Source of the DNA: Gammaproteobacteria bacterium DTU037
GTDB lineage: Bacteria; Pseudomonadota; Gammaproteobacteria; Pseudomonadales; Pseudomonadaceae
DNA length: 54,544 bases
Assembly (NCBI GenBank): GCA_001513025.1
Contig: LFRZ01000114.1
Location: forward strand, 1,624-56,167
Direction of reading: 5' to 3'
The position numbers and the translations under genes were made by a program. The notes under the pieces are model-generated. The model saw only the letters and a list, made by a program, of their open reading frames with translations. It had not been told where the DNA came from and did no database searches. Every line of letters begins with the position of its first letter. Within the stretch, counting starts at the first letter, position 1. Positions 17,898 through 27,955 of this stretch are shown piece after piece.

Positions 17898-20123
17898 TTA
17901 GAACGCGTAGGTGGCTGACATCCATAGACGACGGCCTTCTTCGATGGTGCCTGAAGAGCCTGCAGTGGAGTGGGTATAGTCAGTGCCGTAAGCGATACCG
18001 TTAGCGACGCCAGCATTGCTGTAGGTGGCGTAACTTTTACCTTTAACAAAGTCTTTATTGAGCAAGTTGTAGAGGGTGGCGTTGAAAGTCAATTCTTCAG
18101 TCGCTTGATAAGAGCCGCCTAAGTGGAACAAAGTGTAAGCCTGCATGTTCTTGCCAAGATTTTGATAAATGGATTGGCTGGTGGAGTAACTGCCGTTGGC
18201 GTTGGCAAGATTGGCGTATTTTGAAGTGAAGCGTGCGCGCTCGCCGCGATACTCACTTTTCAGCCATAGATTAAGCCTGTCAGTAGTTGCCCAATTTAAG
18301 CTGGCGTTAGCCAAGTGCTTAGGTGTATTGGTTAAAGGCTCGCCCTTATCTTTGCCGCTTTTTTGCTCGCTGTCGGTAAAGGTGTAATTGGCATTCACAC
18401 TCCAAGCATCAGCAAACTGCCAGCGACCGGCCAGCTCAAAACCTTGGGTAATGGCTTCATCAACGTTGATTTTCTGTGAGCACTCGCCACCCGAGTTACC
18501 GGCGCAGAGTGGATCGATAATAGGATTACCTGTGGCGATTTTATCTTTAAATTTGTTATGGAAAACTGTGGCGTTGGCGTTGAAACCAGCGAGGTTATCA
18601 AAGTACATACCCAATTCAGTGCTGGTGCTGGTTTCTGGTTTTAAGCTGGGATTGCCAATTGTGGTGGTTTTACCTTGTCCGGTTACGCCGTTAATACCAC
18701 TGTGTAGATCATTCAAGCTTGGGGTCTTATAGCCTTTGCTCACGCCGCCTTTCAGTGTCCAATTATCATTGGTGTTCCAAACTAAGTACGCACGTGGACT
18801 GGTATGGCCGCCAAACGCTTGGTGGCGGTCATAGCGCGCGCCCAACGTCAGAGCTAGATCATCGCTCATGTGCCATTCATTTTCGGCAAAGACAGCAGCT
18901 GCTTCTTGCTTGAACTTCTTGGTGGCGATGCCGTCTTCCAATTCAGCATCCCAGTACTGGCCGCCAAGGGTGCTGACCGTATTGTCGGTGAGCGCTGTGA
19001 CAAACTTAGTGTCGACAACTAAATCAGTGGATTTTAAGGTGCGTTTATCGCCGCCAACAATGTCAGGAAAACCAACATAACCTGTGCCGATGGTGCCAGG
19101 AATGCTACGGCCAAAGGTTTCGGTGGTGTTATAGGTGATCGCACTGTCCAGCGTCCCTAGATCAAAACGACCGGTATGAGTTAAGGCGTATTGAGTGCGC
19201 TCAAACTTTAATTCATCGCTGTAACCATTGGCTTTACTTGCATCGCTAACAGCGCAGCCATCAATCGCGTCGCCGCCTTTTTTGCCATCTAAAGTACCCA
19301 GTTGGCAGTCATCGTTATTGTATCGTTGCCGACCTTTTTCAAAATCTAAAGCAAAGTCATGATTATCTTGCGGGGTGAAGTTCAAACGAGCGCCAAGGTT
19401 GAAATTTTGTCCTTCAACTGGGGAAGGGCCGCGTTTGCTGACATTAATACCGCCGCCGTAGGTTAGATCTGATGCCTGGCGATCAAAGAAGCTGCCGCGT
19501 ACATTGAGGCCGAGTAAGCCGTCAATCAGCGGGCCGCTGCTGTAAAAACTGGTGCCGCCGGTATCGCCGAAGTCACGCTCTTCTTGGTAGGTGTAGTCTG
19601 CGGTGACGCTACCAGTCCACTCAGTGCCAACTTTTTTAGTGATGATATTAATGATCCCGCCCATGGCATCGGAACCATACAGGGTCGACATTGGGCCGCG
19701 AATCACTTCAATGCGCTCAATGGCTGACATTGGTGGCATAAAGCTGGTGGAGGTATCGCCAAAACCATTCGGCGTCACACTGCCTGCTGGGTTTTGCCTG
19801 CGGCCATCAATTAAAATCAGTGTGTAATCGCTGGGCATACCACGCATGCTGATGTTTAAGCCGCCAGTTTTTCCGGTGGTTTGCTTAACATCGATGCCTT
19901 CAACATCATCTAAGGCTTGAGCGAGATTGCTGTAGCGTTTCTTTTGCAGATCGGCGTTGCTCACCACGGAAATACTGGCTGGCGCATCGGTGATTTTCTG
20001 CTCAAAACCTGAGGCGCTGACAACGGTTGAGCCGAGTTGGGCGGGTGCTTGATCAGCTAATGCAAGGCTACTGGTGCTGAGAATTGAACAGGCAAGTAAT
20101 GAATAGGCAAAGGGGATACGCAT
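17898..20123 (-). CDS. TonB-dependent outer-membrane receptor (catecholate siderophore type)
   Basis: The 741-residue receptor has a signal peptide (about 1-24), a plug domain (SISVVSNADLQ, NISMRGMPSDYTLILIDGRR, IERIEVIRGPMSTLYGSDAMGG, INIITKK) and a barrel ending in WMSATYAF. The plug pattern resembles the FepA/IrgA/PfeA group rather than the PiuA group. The frame begins with TTG at 20135, but the ATG at 20123 has GGAG six bases upstream. A Fur-like box lies 30-48 bp before the start. It heads an operon with PepSY, DUF2271, DUF4198 and a flavoprotein, which suggests import followed by reductive iron release. The siderophore is not predictable. Confidence 0.88.
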   Translation of the reverse strand: MRIPFAYSLLACSILSTSSLALADQAPAQLGSTVVSASGFEQKITDAPASISVVSNADLQKKRYSNLAQALDDVEGIDVKQTTGKTGGLNISMRGMPSDYTLILIDGRRQNPAGSVTPNGFGDTSTSFMPPMSAIERIEVIRGPMSTLYGSDAMGGIINIITKKVGTEWTGSVTADYTYQEERDFGDTGGTSFYSSGPLIDGLLGLNVRGSFFDRQASDLTYGGGINVSKRGPSPVEGQNFNLGARLNFTPQDNHDFALDFEKGRQRYNNDDCQLGTLDGKKGGDAIDGCAVSDASKANGYSDELKFERTQYALTHTGRFDLGTLDSAITYNTTETFGRSIPGTIGTGYVGFPDIVGGDKRTLKSTDLVVDTKFVTALTDNTVSTLGGQYWDAELEDGIATKKFKQEAAAVFAENEWHMSDDLALTLGARYDRHQAFGGHTSPRAYLVWNTNDNWTLKGGVSKGYKTPSLNDLHSGINGVTGQGKTTTIGNPSLKPETSTSTELGMYFDNLAGFNANATVFHNKFKDKIATGNPIIDPLCAGNSGGECSQKINVDEAITQGFELAGRWQFADAWSVNANYTFTDSEQKSGKDKGEPLTNTPKHLANASLNWATTDRLNLWLKSEYRGERARFTSKYANLANANGSYSTSQSIYQNLGKNMQAYTLFHLGGSYQATEELTFNATLYNLLNKDFVKGKSYATYSNAGVANGIAYGTDYTHSTAGSSGTIEEGRRLWMSATYAF

Positions 20124-20152
20124 AGCAAGCTCCAAACAAGAATGCTGCGCAT

Positions 20153-20171
20153 GTTAACGATTATCAATTGG
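20153..20171. promoter_or_regulatory. Fur-box-like site upstream of the receptor operon
   Basis: On the minus strand the 19 bases read CCAATTGATAATCGTTAAC. The central GATAAT is exact, and about 13 of 19 positions match the Fur consensus. The position, just upstream of the receptor start, fits iron repression. Confidence 0.6.
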
Positions 20172-20299
20172 CTTGTAAACGGTATTGCGAATTATTATTG
20201 TTTGGGGCTGGCTGCTAAGAGTAGTACTGAGTGCTTTGCTCATCCTATTCTTCGAATGCAGGTGAGGGTCGTTAGTTTGAGTGTGTTGTATAAGCTGAA

Positions 20300-20327
20300 C
20301 AGATGGCACGGGGCGTTGTGCCATCTG
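20300..20327 (-). terminator. hairpin after the SIMPL-domain gene
   Basis: CAGATGGCAC (20300-20309) pairs perfectly with GTGCCATCTG (20318-20327). It lies just past the SIMPL gene stop and before the iron operon promoter. The T-run is weak, so termination efficiency is uncertain. Confidence 0.6.
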
Positions 20328-20338
20328 CTTGCACAGGA

Positions 20339-21058
20339 TTAAGGTAGCGTAATCTCAATGACGCCATCGGCAATAATACTAACTTGGCTGCTACCCGCTT
20401 CAATTTGCGGTACAGCGGTGGCTTCATCCGACATAGCGGATGAGAGCATTTTCGCCGAGCGTGCATAAATGGGTGGCTGTGCAAAGCCATTGCTGTTCAA
20501 GTTTAAGTTCACCACTTTGTAGTTTGTGCTGCCAAATGCCTCGCTGACCAATTTGGCTCTGGCTTGAAAAGCGCTGATGGCGTCTTTGAGTAATTGGTCT
20601 TCGCTCTTGATACGTGTTTGCGCGGCAATACTAAATTGCATATTGGCCATTTTTAGGTCTTTTAAGAGTTCACCTGTTAGCGCAGATAATCTTGAGAACT
20701 CTGTGCTTTCTAAGCGTACTTCAGCACGTTCGCGCCAAGCAGTAATTTTTTTACCTTTGTCGTCATAGATTGGATAGCTGCTGCGATTACCGAGTTTAAC
20801 GCTGACTTGTGGGTACAGGCGTGCTTTATCCAGCGCCTGATTCAGCGCATTGGTGACTGTGCTGGCCAGTCGCGCAGGATCAGTGTCTTGCGCTTCACTG
20901 TAGAGTGTCACTTGCATTTGGTCGTGAGCAACTTCTTGATGGGCTTCAGCACGTAAAGAGATTTGATTGTAGTTTTGTTCATTGGCCAGTAATGCGGTAC
21001 TTGTTGCAAGGCTGCTGACCAATAGGACGATAGGTGCGGCGCGTAAAAGTTGGATCAT
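20339..21058 (-). CDS. SIMPL (DUF541) domain-containing periplasmic protein
   Basis: The 239-residue protein has a signal peptide (about 1-26, ending near LLA) and a DUF541/SIMPL domain across the rest (LRAEAHQEVAHDQMQVTLYSE early; SIIADGVIEITLP at the end). The frame opens with a GTG at 21064; the ATG at 21058 has GGAG five bases upstream and is preferred. SIMPL proteins such as E. coli YggE are periplasmic, oligomeric and linked to oxidative stress in some reports, but no enzymatic activity is known to me. It is transcribed alone, divergent from roxS. Confidence 0.88.
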   Translation of the reverse strand: MIQLLRAAPIVLLVSSLATSTALLANEQNYNQISLRAEAHQEVAHDQMQVTLYSEAQDTDPARLASTVTNALNQALDKARLYPQVSVKLGNRSSYPIYDDKGKKITAWRERAEVRLESTEFSRLSALTGELLKDLKMANMQFSIAAQTRIKSEDQLLKDAISAFQARAKLVSEAFGSTNYKVVNLNLNSNGFAQPPIYARSAKMLSSAMSDEATAVPQIEAGSSQVSIIADGVIEITLP

Positions 21059-21206
21059 AATCACTCCAAGTGCATTCTGTGCATGAAAGACAAAGACTGT
21101 ATAGCAGGGCAGAGGTTCATTAATAGGTTTTTCTGTGACTATGGGTCGCAGTGTGCAGTGGCTTGCTCTAGGGCAGTTATACTCTATCGCAGCTTAAGGA
21201 GAAATT

Positions 21207-22475
21207 ATGTTGGCACCCACACAGCTGTTATCTGCCAGTCGCCAGAATTTATGGCGACTGACATGGATTCGTCTTTTGGTTCTTACTGCGCAAGCGGGCA
21301 CGCTTGGCTTTGCTTATATGAGCGATATGGTGGCGCTGGCGTGGCTACCATTGCTCTGGTTAGTGCTTTTGTCACTGAGCATGTGTGTGTTGACCAGCTT
21401 GCGTTTGCGAGCGAGTTGGCCGGTCACTGAGCTTGAGTTTGCGATTCATTTAGGCATGGATTTAGTGATTCATAGCGGCCTACTGTATTACGTGGGAGGC
21501 TCGACCAACCCTTTTGTGGCCTATTATTTAGTGCCTCTGACAATTGCTGCGGCTACTTTGCCTTGGTTGCATTCGATTGTGCTCAGTGGTTTGGCATTGA
21601 CCGGCTACACGACTTTATTGATTTGGTATCGCCCTTTACATTTGCAGGGCGAACAAGTGGGGCAGTTACTGATTACCCTGCATTTGTTTGGTATGTGGTT
21701 GAATTTTGCCCTATCTGCAGCCTTTATTACCTTTTTTGTTTCGAAAATGTCGGAGGCAGTACGCGAACAAGATCAGCTACGGGCTGCGCGACGTGAAGAT
21801 AGCATGCGTGATCAGCAATTATTAGCGGTAGCAACGCAAGCCGCGGGTGCTGCTCATGAACTCAGTACGCCATTGTCAACCATGAGTGTATTGTTGACTG
21901 AGTTACGCCGCGAGCACCGTGATCAACTAGAGTTGCAAGAAGATTTAACCTTACTGCAAGAGCAAGTGAAACTGTGCAAGGGCACCTTGCAACATTTGGT
22001 GCGCGCAGCCGAGGCAGATCGTCGGCAAGCGATAGAAGAGCAAAGTGTGCTGAGTTGGCTGGAAACGGCCTTGCACCGCTGGCATTTAATGCGCCCAGAG
22101 GCCACTTATCGTTATCAGTTGGCCGGCATGGGTGCCGCGCCAACCTTAATGCCACCGGTGGATTTAACCCAAGCCTTACTTAATCTACTCAATAATGCCG
22201 CGGATGCTTGTCCTGATAATTTGCTGATTGGTCTAGATTGGAATCAACAGTGGATTATCATCACCATTCGTGATTATGGTGCCGGTGTGCCTTTAGCGAT
22301 TGCTGAGCAACTGGGTAAGCCGTTTTTTACCACTAAAGGTAAAGGTTTTGGCTTAGGTCTGTTTTTAAGCCAAATTAGCGTTATTCGTGCAGGCGGTACG
22401 GTAAAATTGTATAACCAAGAAGGCGGCGGAACTTTAACTGAGTTACGTTTGCCGCGGATGCATTTATTGCTTTAA
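21207..22475 (+). CDS. roxS: redox-sensing histidine kinase, RegB/PrrB/RoxS family
   Basis: The 422-residue membrane kinase has about six N-terminal membrane helices (residues 15-180), with GGSTNPF (97-103) as the quinone-sensing loop of this family. The H-box AAHELSTPLS puts the phosphorylated His at 217, and Cys257 (QVKLCKG) matches the redox-active cysteine region of RegB. The ATPase domain follows (NLLNNAADA, DYGAGVP, GKGFGLGLFL). In Pseudomonas, RoxS with RoxR adjusts terminal oxidases such as the cyanide-insensitive oxidase; in other bacteria RegB controls redox-responsive metabolism. The start ATG has AAGGAG upstream. Its regulator follows after 14 bp. Confidence 0.92.
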   Translation: MLAPTQLLSASRQNLWRLTWIRLLVLTAQAGTLGFAYMSDMVALAWLPLLWLVLLSLSMCVLTSLRLRASWPVTELEFAIHLGMDLVIHSGLLYYVGGSTNPFVAYYLVPLTIAAATLPWLHSIVLSGLALTGYTTLLIWYRPLHLQGEQVGQLLITLHLFGMWLNFALSAAFITFFVSKMSEAVREQDQLRAARREDSMRDQQLLAVATQAAGAAHELSTPLSTMSVLLTELRREHRDQLELQEDLTLLQEQVKLCKGTLQHLVRAAEADRRQAIEEQSVLSWLETALHRWHLMRPEATYRYQLAGMGAAPTLMPPVDLTQALLNLLNNAADACPDNLLIGLDWNQQWIIITIRDYGAGVPLAIAEQLGKPFFTTKGKGFGLGLFLSQISVIRAGGTVKLYNQEGGGTLTELRLPRMHLLL

Positions 22476-22489
22476 GCGAGGAGTTACAA

Positions 22490-23050
22490 GTGACTGAAGA
22501 AAACCTATTTGAAGGTGAAGAACAGCCGCATTTGTTATTGGTGGATGATGATGAAACCTTTACTCGGGTGATGGCGCGGGCAATGTCACGACGCGGTTTG
22601 CGTGTGTCCATTGCCGGTTCTGCAGATGAGGGCTTGGCTTTAGCTAAAGTTGATTTGCCGGATTACGCGGTGCTTGATCTGAAAATGGATGGTGACTCTG
22701 GCTTGGTGCTGCTGCCCAAGTTGCTGGAATTGGATGCTGAGATGAAGGTGCTGATTCTAACCGGCTACTCCAGTATCACCACTGCGGTTGAGGCGATTAA
22801 ACGCGGGGCATCCAATTATTTATGTAAGCCTGCTGATGCGGATGATGTACTCGCCGCATTGTTATCGGATCATGCTGATTTGGCGACACTGGTGCCAGAG
22901 AATCCAATGTCAGTCGATCGTTTGCAATGGGAGCATATCCAGCGCGTATTAGCTGAGCATGATGGCAATATATCAGCGACTGCGCGGGCACTGGGCATGC
23001 ACCGCCGTACCTTGCAGCGCAAATTGCAAAAGCGTCCTGTGCACCGTTGA
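22490..23050 (+). CDS. roxR: response regulator, RegA/PrrA/RoxR family
   Basis: The 186-residue regulator has a receiver domain with acidic residues LLVDDD (16-21) and the phospho-acceptor Asp63 (VLDLKMDG), then a short linker containing prolines and a C-terminal Fis-type helix-turn-helix (GNISATARALGMHRRTLQRK, the most conserved part of the RegA family). The start is GTG at 22490 with AGGAG six bases upstream. It is co-transcribed with roxS. Phosphorylated RoxR should control respiratory genes; no target site is obvious in this window. Confidence 0.93.
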   Translation: MTEENLFEGEEQPHLLLVDDDETFTRVMARAMSRRGLRVSIAGSADEGLALAKVDLPDYAVLDLKMDGDSGLVLLPKLLELDAEMKVLILTGYSSITTAVEAIKRGASNYLCKPADADDVLAALLSDHADLATLVPENPMSVDRLQWEHIQRVLAEHDGNISATARALGMHRRTLQRKLQKRPVHR

Positions 23051-23054
23051 TTAA

Positions 23055-23086
23055 AAGGCGTCTGGGCCGGCCAGCTCAGACGCCTT
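23055..23086. terminator. bidirectional terminator between roxR and vfr
   Basis: AAGGCGTCTG (23055-23064) pairs with CAGACGCCTT (23077-23086) around a 12-base loop. It lies between the two convergent stops, so it probably serves both genes. Confidence 0.75.
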
Positions 23087-23106
23087 AATAGTGAGTGACG
23101 CAGCGC

Positions 23107-23745
23107 TTAACGGGTGCCAAAAACCACCATGGTCTTGCCATGTACATCGACGAGGCCTTGTTCTTCGAGGCTTTTCAGCACGCGGCCCACCATCTCGCGC
23201 GAGCAGCCGACAATACGACCAATTTCTTGACGGGTGATTTTAATTTGCATGCCGTCGGGATGGGTCATCGCATCCGGCTGTTTGCACAGTTCCAATAACG
23301 TTCTGGCTATGCGGCCAGTCACATCTAAAAAGGCTAAATCACCGACTTTACGCGTGGTATTGCGTAAGCGATCGGCCATCTGGTTGCCCAAGGTGTGCAA
23401 GAGTTCTGCATCACTGCGGGACAGCTCACGAAACTTTTCATAGCTTATTTCTGCAATCTCGCAAGCAGTTTTTGCGCGTACCCCGGCACTGCGTTGTGGC
23501 TCAGCGTTGCTGCTACTGAATAAACCCATTTCACCAAAAAACTCACCTGGATTGAGGTAGGCAATAATGATTTCTTTGTCGTGATGACCTTTAAGGTGAA
23601 TGGTGACTGAGCCTCGCAGAATCAAAAATAATGACTCGCAAGGATCGCCTGCACAAATAATAGTGCTTTTGTTGCTGTAGTAACGTGTATGGCAATGTTG
23701 CAGAATTTTATCAATGTTTGTGCGTTGTTGCGATATGACAGCCAT
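23107..23745 (-). CDS. vfr: cAMP-responsive regulator of the Crp family (Vfr)
   Basis: The 212-residue protein aligns closely with E. coli CRP in memory: a cyclic-nucleotide domain ([10 protein letters not shown] and [12 protein letters not shown], which contact cAMP), a long dimerisation helix ([12 protein letters not shown]-like segment around 135-150) and a helix-turn-helix with [19 protein letters not shown] (residues about 165-185). It binds CRP-type sites when loaded with cAMP. In Pseudomonas, Vfr controls virulence, quorum sensing and type IV pilus genes. It is divergent from the OsmC-family gene; vfr, an OsmC gene, speD and coq7 follow one another in the same order in P. aeruginosa as I remember it. 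Confidence 0.95.
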   Translation of the reverse strand: MAVISQQRTNIDKILQHCHTRYYSNKSTIICAGDPCESLFLILRGSVTIHLKGHHDKEIIIAYLNPGEFFGEMGLFSSSNAEPQRSAGVRAKTACEIAEISYEKFRELSRSDAELLHTLGNQMADRLRNTTRKVGDLAFLDVTGRIARTLLELCKQPDAMTHPDGMQIKITRQEIGRIVGCSREMVGRVLKSLEEQGLVDVHGKTMVVFGTR

Positions 23746-23980
23746 GCGATAGCCTCAAGAATGAATTCGGTCTTTTAGAGTGCAAGGCAATCATTCTTTT
23801 TTTGGTGTTTTATAAGTGTGTTGTACTTATCATAAAGATAAGCCTGCTTTGCGCAAGGGTATTAGATAGATGTAATAAGGTGTTATCTAAGGCTTCTGCA
23901 CAGCGCTGTTAGCCAAAGGCGAGGGATGTGAAGTGCTGTGCTAAACTTGACGTTTTCCATAGGCGATTGGAGTAATAGTT

Positions 23981-24403
23981 ATGCAGGCGCGGGTAAAGTG
24001 GGTTGAACAAGCGACGTTTTTAGCTGAGTCAGGCAGCGGCCATAGCGTCATTATGGATGGTCCTGAACAGGCCGGTGGGCGTAATCTGGGTGTGCGACCC
24101 ATGGAAATGTTATTGATGGGCTTAGGGGGTTGCAGTAACTTTGATGTGGTCAGTATTTTGAAAAAATCACGTCAAGCTGTGCGCGATTGTGAAGTGCGTA
24201 TTGATGCTGAGCGGGCTGAGGTTGAGCCTAAGGTGTTCACTAAAATTGCGCTGCATTTTATTGTCAGCGGTACCGCTTTAAAAGAAACAGTGGTCAAACG
24301 TGCGGTTGATTTATCTGCTGAAAAATACTGTTCCGCATCGATTATGCTGGGACGTGCAGGTGTTGACATCACCCACAGCTTTGAAATTATTGAAGTAGCC
24401 TAG
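23981..24403 (+). CDS. OsmC family protein (YhfA-like)
   Basis: The 140-residue protein resembles E. coli YhfA, an OsmC/Ohr-fold protein. Two conserved cysteines occur at GGCSNFD (about residue 48) and KYCSASIML (about 114); in OsmC and Ohr the paired cysteines reduce organic peroxides. Whether YhfA-like members do this is not settled to my knowledge. The C-terminal GVDITHSFEI is typical. It is upstream of speD on the same strand but separated by about 235 bp, so probably not one operon. Confidence 0.88.
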   Translation: MQARVKWVEQATFLAESGSGHSVIMDGPEQAGGRNLGVRPMEMLLMGLGGCSNFDVVSILKKSRQAVRDCEVRIDAERAEVEPKVFTKIALHFIVSGTALKETVVKRAVDLSAEKYCSASIMLGRAGVDITHSFEIIEVA

Positions 24404-24638
24404 AGCGCTGCTTAAAATTAGTTAACTTATTCAAGCTAAAAGCTGGCAACCACAAAGCTTGCTCTGCATAATGGCGCGCCCCTTTTCTACACACTAAGTG
24501 GGTGTGTCAGGGAAACCAGAATCGCATTGCGAAGAGGTGAAAACTGCCCTACGCAACTGTATTGCTTAAAAAGGCTAATACAGTTGACTGGCGTGCATGA
24601 TAACGCGGCTGCGCCGCACCAATGAAGAGAATCTAACG
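24404..24638 (+). promoter_or_regulatory. structured upstream region of speD
   Basis: This 235-base region has no credible gene. It contains a perfect stem AACTGTATT (24555-24563) with AATACAGTT (24577-24585), extended by a C-G pair outside, around a 13-base loop. Upstream are further possible stems: ACACAC with GTGTGT near 24491-24509, and CGC-ATT-GCG near 24523-24531. A cis-acting RNA leader is possible but unproven. Confidence 0.4.
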
Positions 24639-25442
24639 TTGACCAGTAAACTCAAGCTGCATGGGTTCAACAATCTCACCAAAACTGTGAGTTTCAACAT
24701 TTATGACATCAGTTACGCGCGAACCATTGATGATCAGCAAGCCTACGTTGGCTATATCAACGAAGAGTATGATGCTGAGCGTCTTACGCAAATACTGACA
24801 GATGTTGTCGATATCATTGGCGCTAATATTTTAAATATTGCTCGTCAAGATTACGAGCCGCAAGGCGCAAGTGTGACAATTCTGATTTCTGAAGAGCCAG
24901 TGGAACCTACGGCCAGTCAGATTGAAGAGTCGCCCGGTCCATTGCCTGAAACGATTTTGGCACATTTGGATAAAAGCCATATTACTGTGCATACTTATCC
25001 GGAAATTCATCCGGTGGATGGTTTGTCGACTTTCCGTGTGGATATTGATGTATCGACTTGTGGCGTGATTTCACCGCTTAAAGCCTTGAATTATTTGATT
25101 CACCAATTTGATTCTGACATTGTCACGATTGATTATCGTGTACGTGGCTTTACCCGTGACGTTGAAGGGCGTAAGCATTTTATTGATCACGAGATTAATT
25201 CGATTCAAAATTATCTATCTGAAGACACTCGTGCGGCCTATCAAATGACCGATGTGAACGTCTATCAAGAGCATTTATTTCATACCAAAATGCTGCTGAA
25301 AAACTTTGAACTCGATGACTATTTGTTTGGTGATGCCACACGTAATTTATCTTACGAGCAGCGCCGAGATGTAGAGGAGCGTTTGCGTCACGAAATGTTA
25401 GAGATTTTTTACGGGCGTAATATGCCGAAAACCAATCGCTAA
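24639..25442 (+). CDS. speD: S-adenosylmethionine decarboxylase proenzyme
   Basis: The enzyme makes decarboxylated AdoMet, the aminopropyl donor for spermidine. It cleaves itself between Lys and Ser of LDKSHIT to create a pyruvoyl group (Ser113 in this numbering). Other conserved parts are [25 protein letters not shown] and [12 protein letters not shown]. The sequence is the long E. coli-type SpeD. The frame is open from an ATG at 24597, but known SpeD proteins begin right at [10 protein letters not shown], which matches the TTG at 24639 (267 residues). An AAGAG lies nine bases before that TTG. A 14-residue extension from 24597 cannot be ruled out. Confidence 0.9.
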   Translation: MTSKLKLHGFNNLTKTVSFNIYDISYARTIDDQQAYVGYINEEYDAERLTQILTDVVDIIGANILNIARQDYEPQGASVTILISEEPVEPTASQIEESPGPLPETILAHLDKSHITVHTYPEIHPVDGLSTFRVDIDVSTCGVISPLKALNYLIHQFDSDIVTIDYRVRGFTRDVEGRKHFIDHEINSIQNYLSEDTRAAYQMTDVNVYQEHLFHTKMLLKNFELDDYLFGDATRNLSYEQRRDVEERLRHEMLEIFYGRNMPKTNR

Positions 25443-25454
25443 TGTGAGCAAAAA

Positions 25455-25495
25455 GATACAAAAAAGGCGTTGATTATCAACGCCTTTTTTGTATC
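25455..25495. terminator. bidirectional terminator between speD and coq7
   Basis: A 19-bp perfect inverted repeat (25455-25473 and 25477-25495) has a GGCGTTGA core flanked by A6 and T6. It is a textbook two-way Rho-independent terminator for the convergent genes. Confidence 0.95.
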
Positions 25496-25514
25496 TGAAG
25501 TCAGCTATTGCCGA

Positions 25515-26162
25515 TCAAATACGGTAGCTACTGCTGGTCATTACTTTGGCTAATAGACTCATGCCAAATTTAACCGGTGCTGGAAAACGATAGCCGCCAG
25601 CATCCAACGCGCTAGTGGCATGCTGTTCTTCATCGATGCGCATTTGTTCTAAAATAGCACGCGACTTGCCATCGGTTTCTGGAATTTGTTGCAAATGATC
25701 ATCTAAGTGTTTGCAGACCTGATCTTCGGTAGCGGCAACAAAACCTAGGCTGACTTTGTCACTGATAGCGCCAGCGGTGGCGCCAATAGCAAAGGATAAA
25801 CCGTAAAACAATGGATTGAGCAGGCTGGTATGGCTATCCAGTTCGCCAATACGCTGCTCGCACCAGACCAAATGGTCAATTTCTTCTTCGGCTGCTTGTT
25901 CCATTTTTTCACGTGTTTCTGGCAAGCTCGCAGTCAGGGCTTGGCCTTGATACAGCGCTTGGGCACAGACTTCGCCGGTATGGTTAATGCGCATTAAACC
26001 AGCAATGTGACGTTTTTGTGTGGTATCTAAGGTACTGCTTGTTGCCAGCACGGCCGGTGATGGGCGGTGTGCGTGACTGCTGTTCGGAATTAAGGTGCGC
26101 ATCGCTGCATCGGCTTGCAGTAGCAGGCGATCGATCGGCGAGTAATGGCGTTGAGTGGACAT
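25515..26162 (-). CDS. coq7: 2-polyprenyl-3-methyl-6-methoxy-1,4-benzoquinol hydroxylase (Coq7)
   Basis: The 215-residue di-iron monooxygenase performs the last ring hydroxylation of ubiquinone synthesis. Its carboxylate and His ligands appear in [42 protein letters not shown] and [11 protein letters not shown], the paired E...EXXH motifs of the family. The start ATG has AGGAG six bases upstream. It converges on speD across a strong terminator and follows the HIT gene on the same strand. Because Coq7 needs oxygen, it fits an aerobic or facultative respiratory lifestyle. Confidence 0.94.
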   Translation of the reverse strand: MSTQRHYSPIDRLLLQADAAMRTLIPNSSHAHRPSPAVLATSSTLDTTQKRHIAGLMRINHTGEVCAQALYQGQALTASLPETREKMEQAAEEEIDHLVWCEQRIGELDSHTSLLNPLFYGLSFAIGATAGAISDKVSLGFVAATEDQVCKHLDDHLQQIPETDGKSRAILEQMRIDEEQHATSALDAGGYRFPAPVKFGMSLLAKVMTSSSYRI

Positions 26163-26250
26163 AGCAGGCTCCTGTTAAATAGCCGTAATAGGTAAGCAGC
26201 AAGGAAAGGTCGCACCTTACTTCAGTCATCTATACGCGTAGGCGTACCGA

Positions 26251-26589
26251 CTAGCCTGGCGGCCAGCTCATCTGCCGTTGGCCGAGTACATGCATATGAA
26301 TATGATAAACCGTCTGCCCACCCATGTCGTTGGTGTTCATCACCACACGAAAGCCTTCGGCACAGCCTTGCTCTTTGGCTAAGCGTTGCGCCGTGTAGAG
26401 GATGTGTCCTGCTAAAAACGTATCATCAACGCTTAAGTCAGTCAGCAGACTGATATGTTTTTTTGGAATCACTAGAAAATGCACAGGTGCTTGTCCGGCA
26501 ATATCGTGAAAGGCAACGACATGTTCATCTTCGTATATTTTTTTTGCAGGGATTTCACCCGCAACAATTTTGCAAAACAAACAATCCAT
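26251..26589 (-). CDS. HIT family nucleotide-binding protein (HinT-like)
   Basis: The 112-residue protein ends with the histidine triad HIHMHVLG (about residues 95-102) and has a CXXC near the N-terminus (CLFC, residues 3-6). HinT proteins are purine nucleoside phosphoramidases. The start ATG has AGAGG seven bases upstream. It lies upstream of coq7 on the same strand with an 88-bp gap. Confidence 0.92.
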   Translation of the reverse strand: MDCLFCKIVAGEIPAKKIYEDEHVVAFHDIAGQAPVHFLVIPKKHISLLTDLSVDDTFLAGHILYTAQRLAKEQGCAEGFRVVMNTNDMGGQTVYHIHMHVLGQRQMSWPPG

Positions 26590-27812
<1,223 letters not shown>

Positions 27813-27824
27813 GTCGGAATTAAG

Positions 27825-27880
27825 GAATACATTCGTTGTCGCAGTGAGTCTGCTCAATGTTATAGCGAATGTATTCTTGT
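27825..27880 (+). terminator. hairpin after adk
   Basis: GAATACATTCG (27825-27835) pairs with CGAATGTATTC (27866-27876) around a 30-base loop holding a small GCAG/CTGC hairpin, followed by TTGTTTGTTTTT. The T-rich tail supports termination of adk. Confidence 0.6.
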
Positions 27881-27955
27881 TTGTTTTTCGCTCAAAATTC
27901 CCCTGTTAGCAGCCTGCCTGTTACAATTCTGTTTTTAATTATTCGATGATAAACC

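Noticed and set aside
24597-24638. N-terminal extension of SpeD from the ATG at 24597
   Set aside because: Known SpeD proteins begin at the segment [10 protein letters not shown], which fits the TTG at 24639. The extension remains possible.
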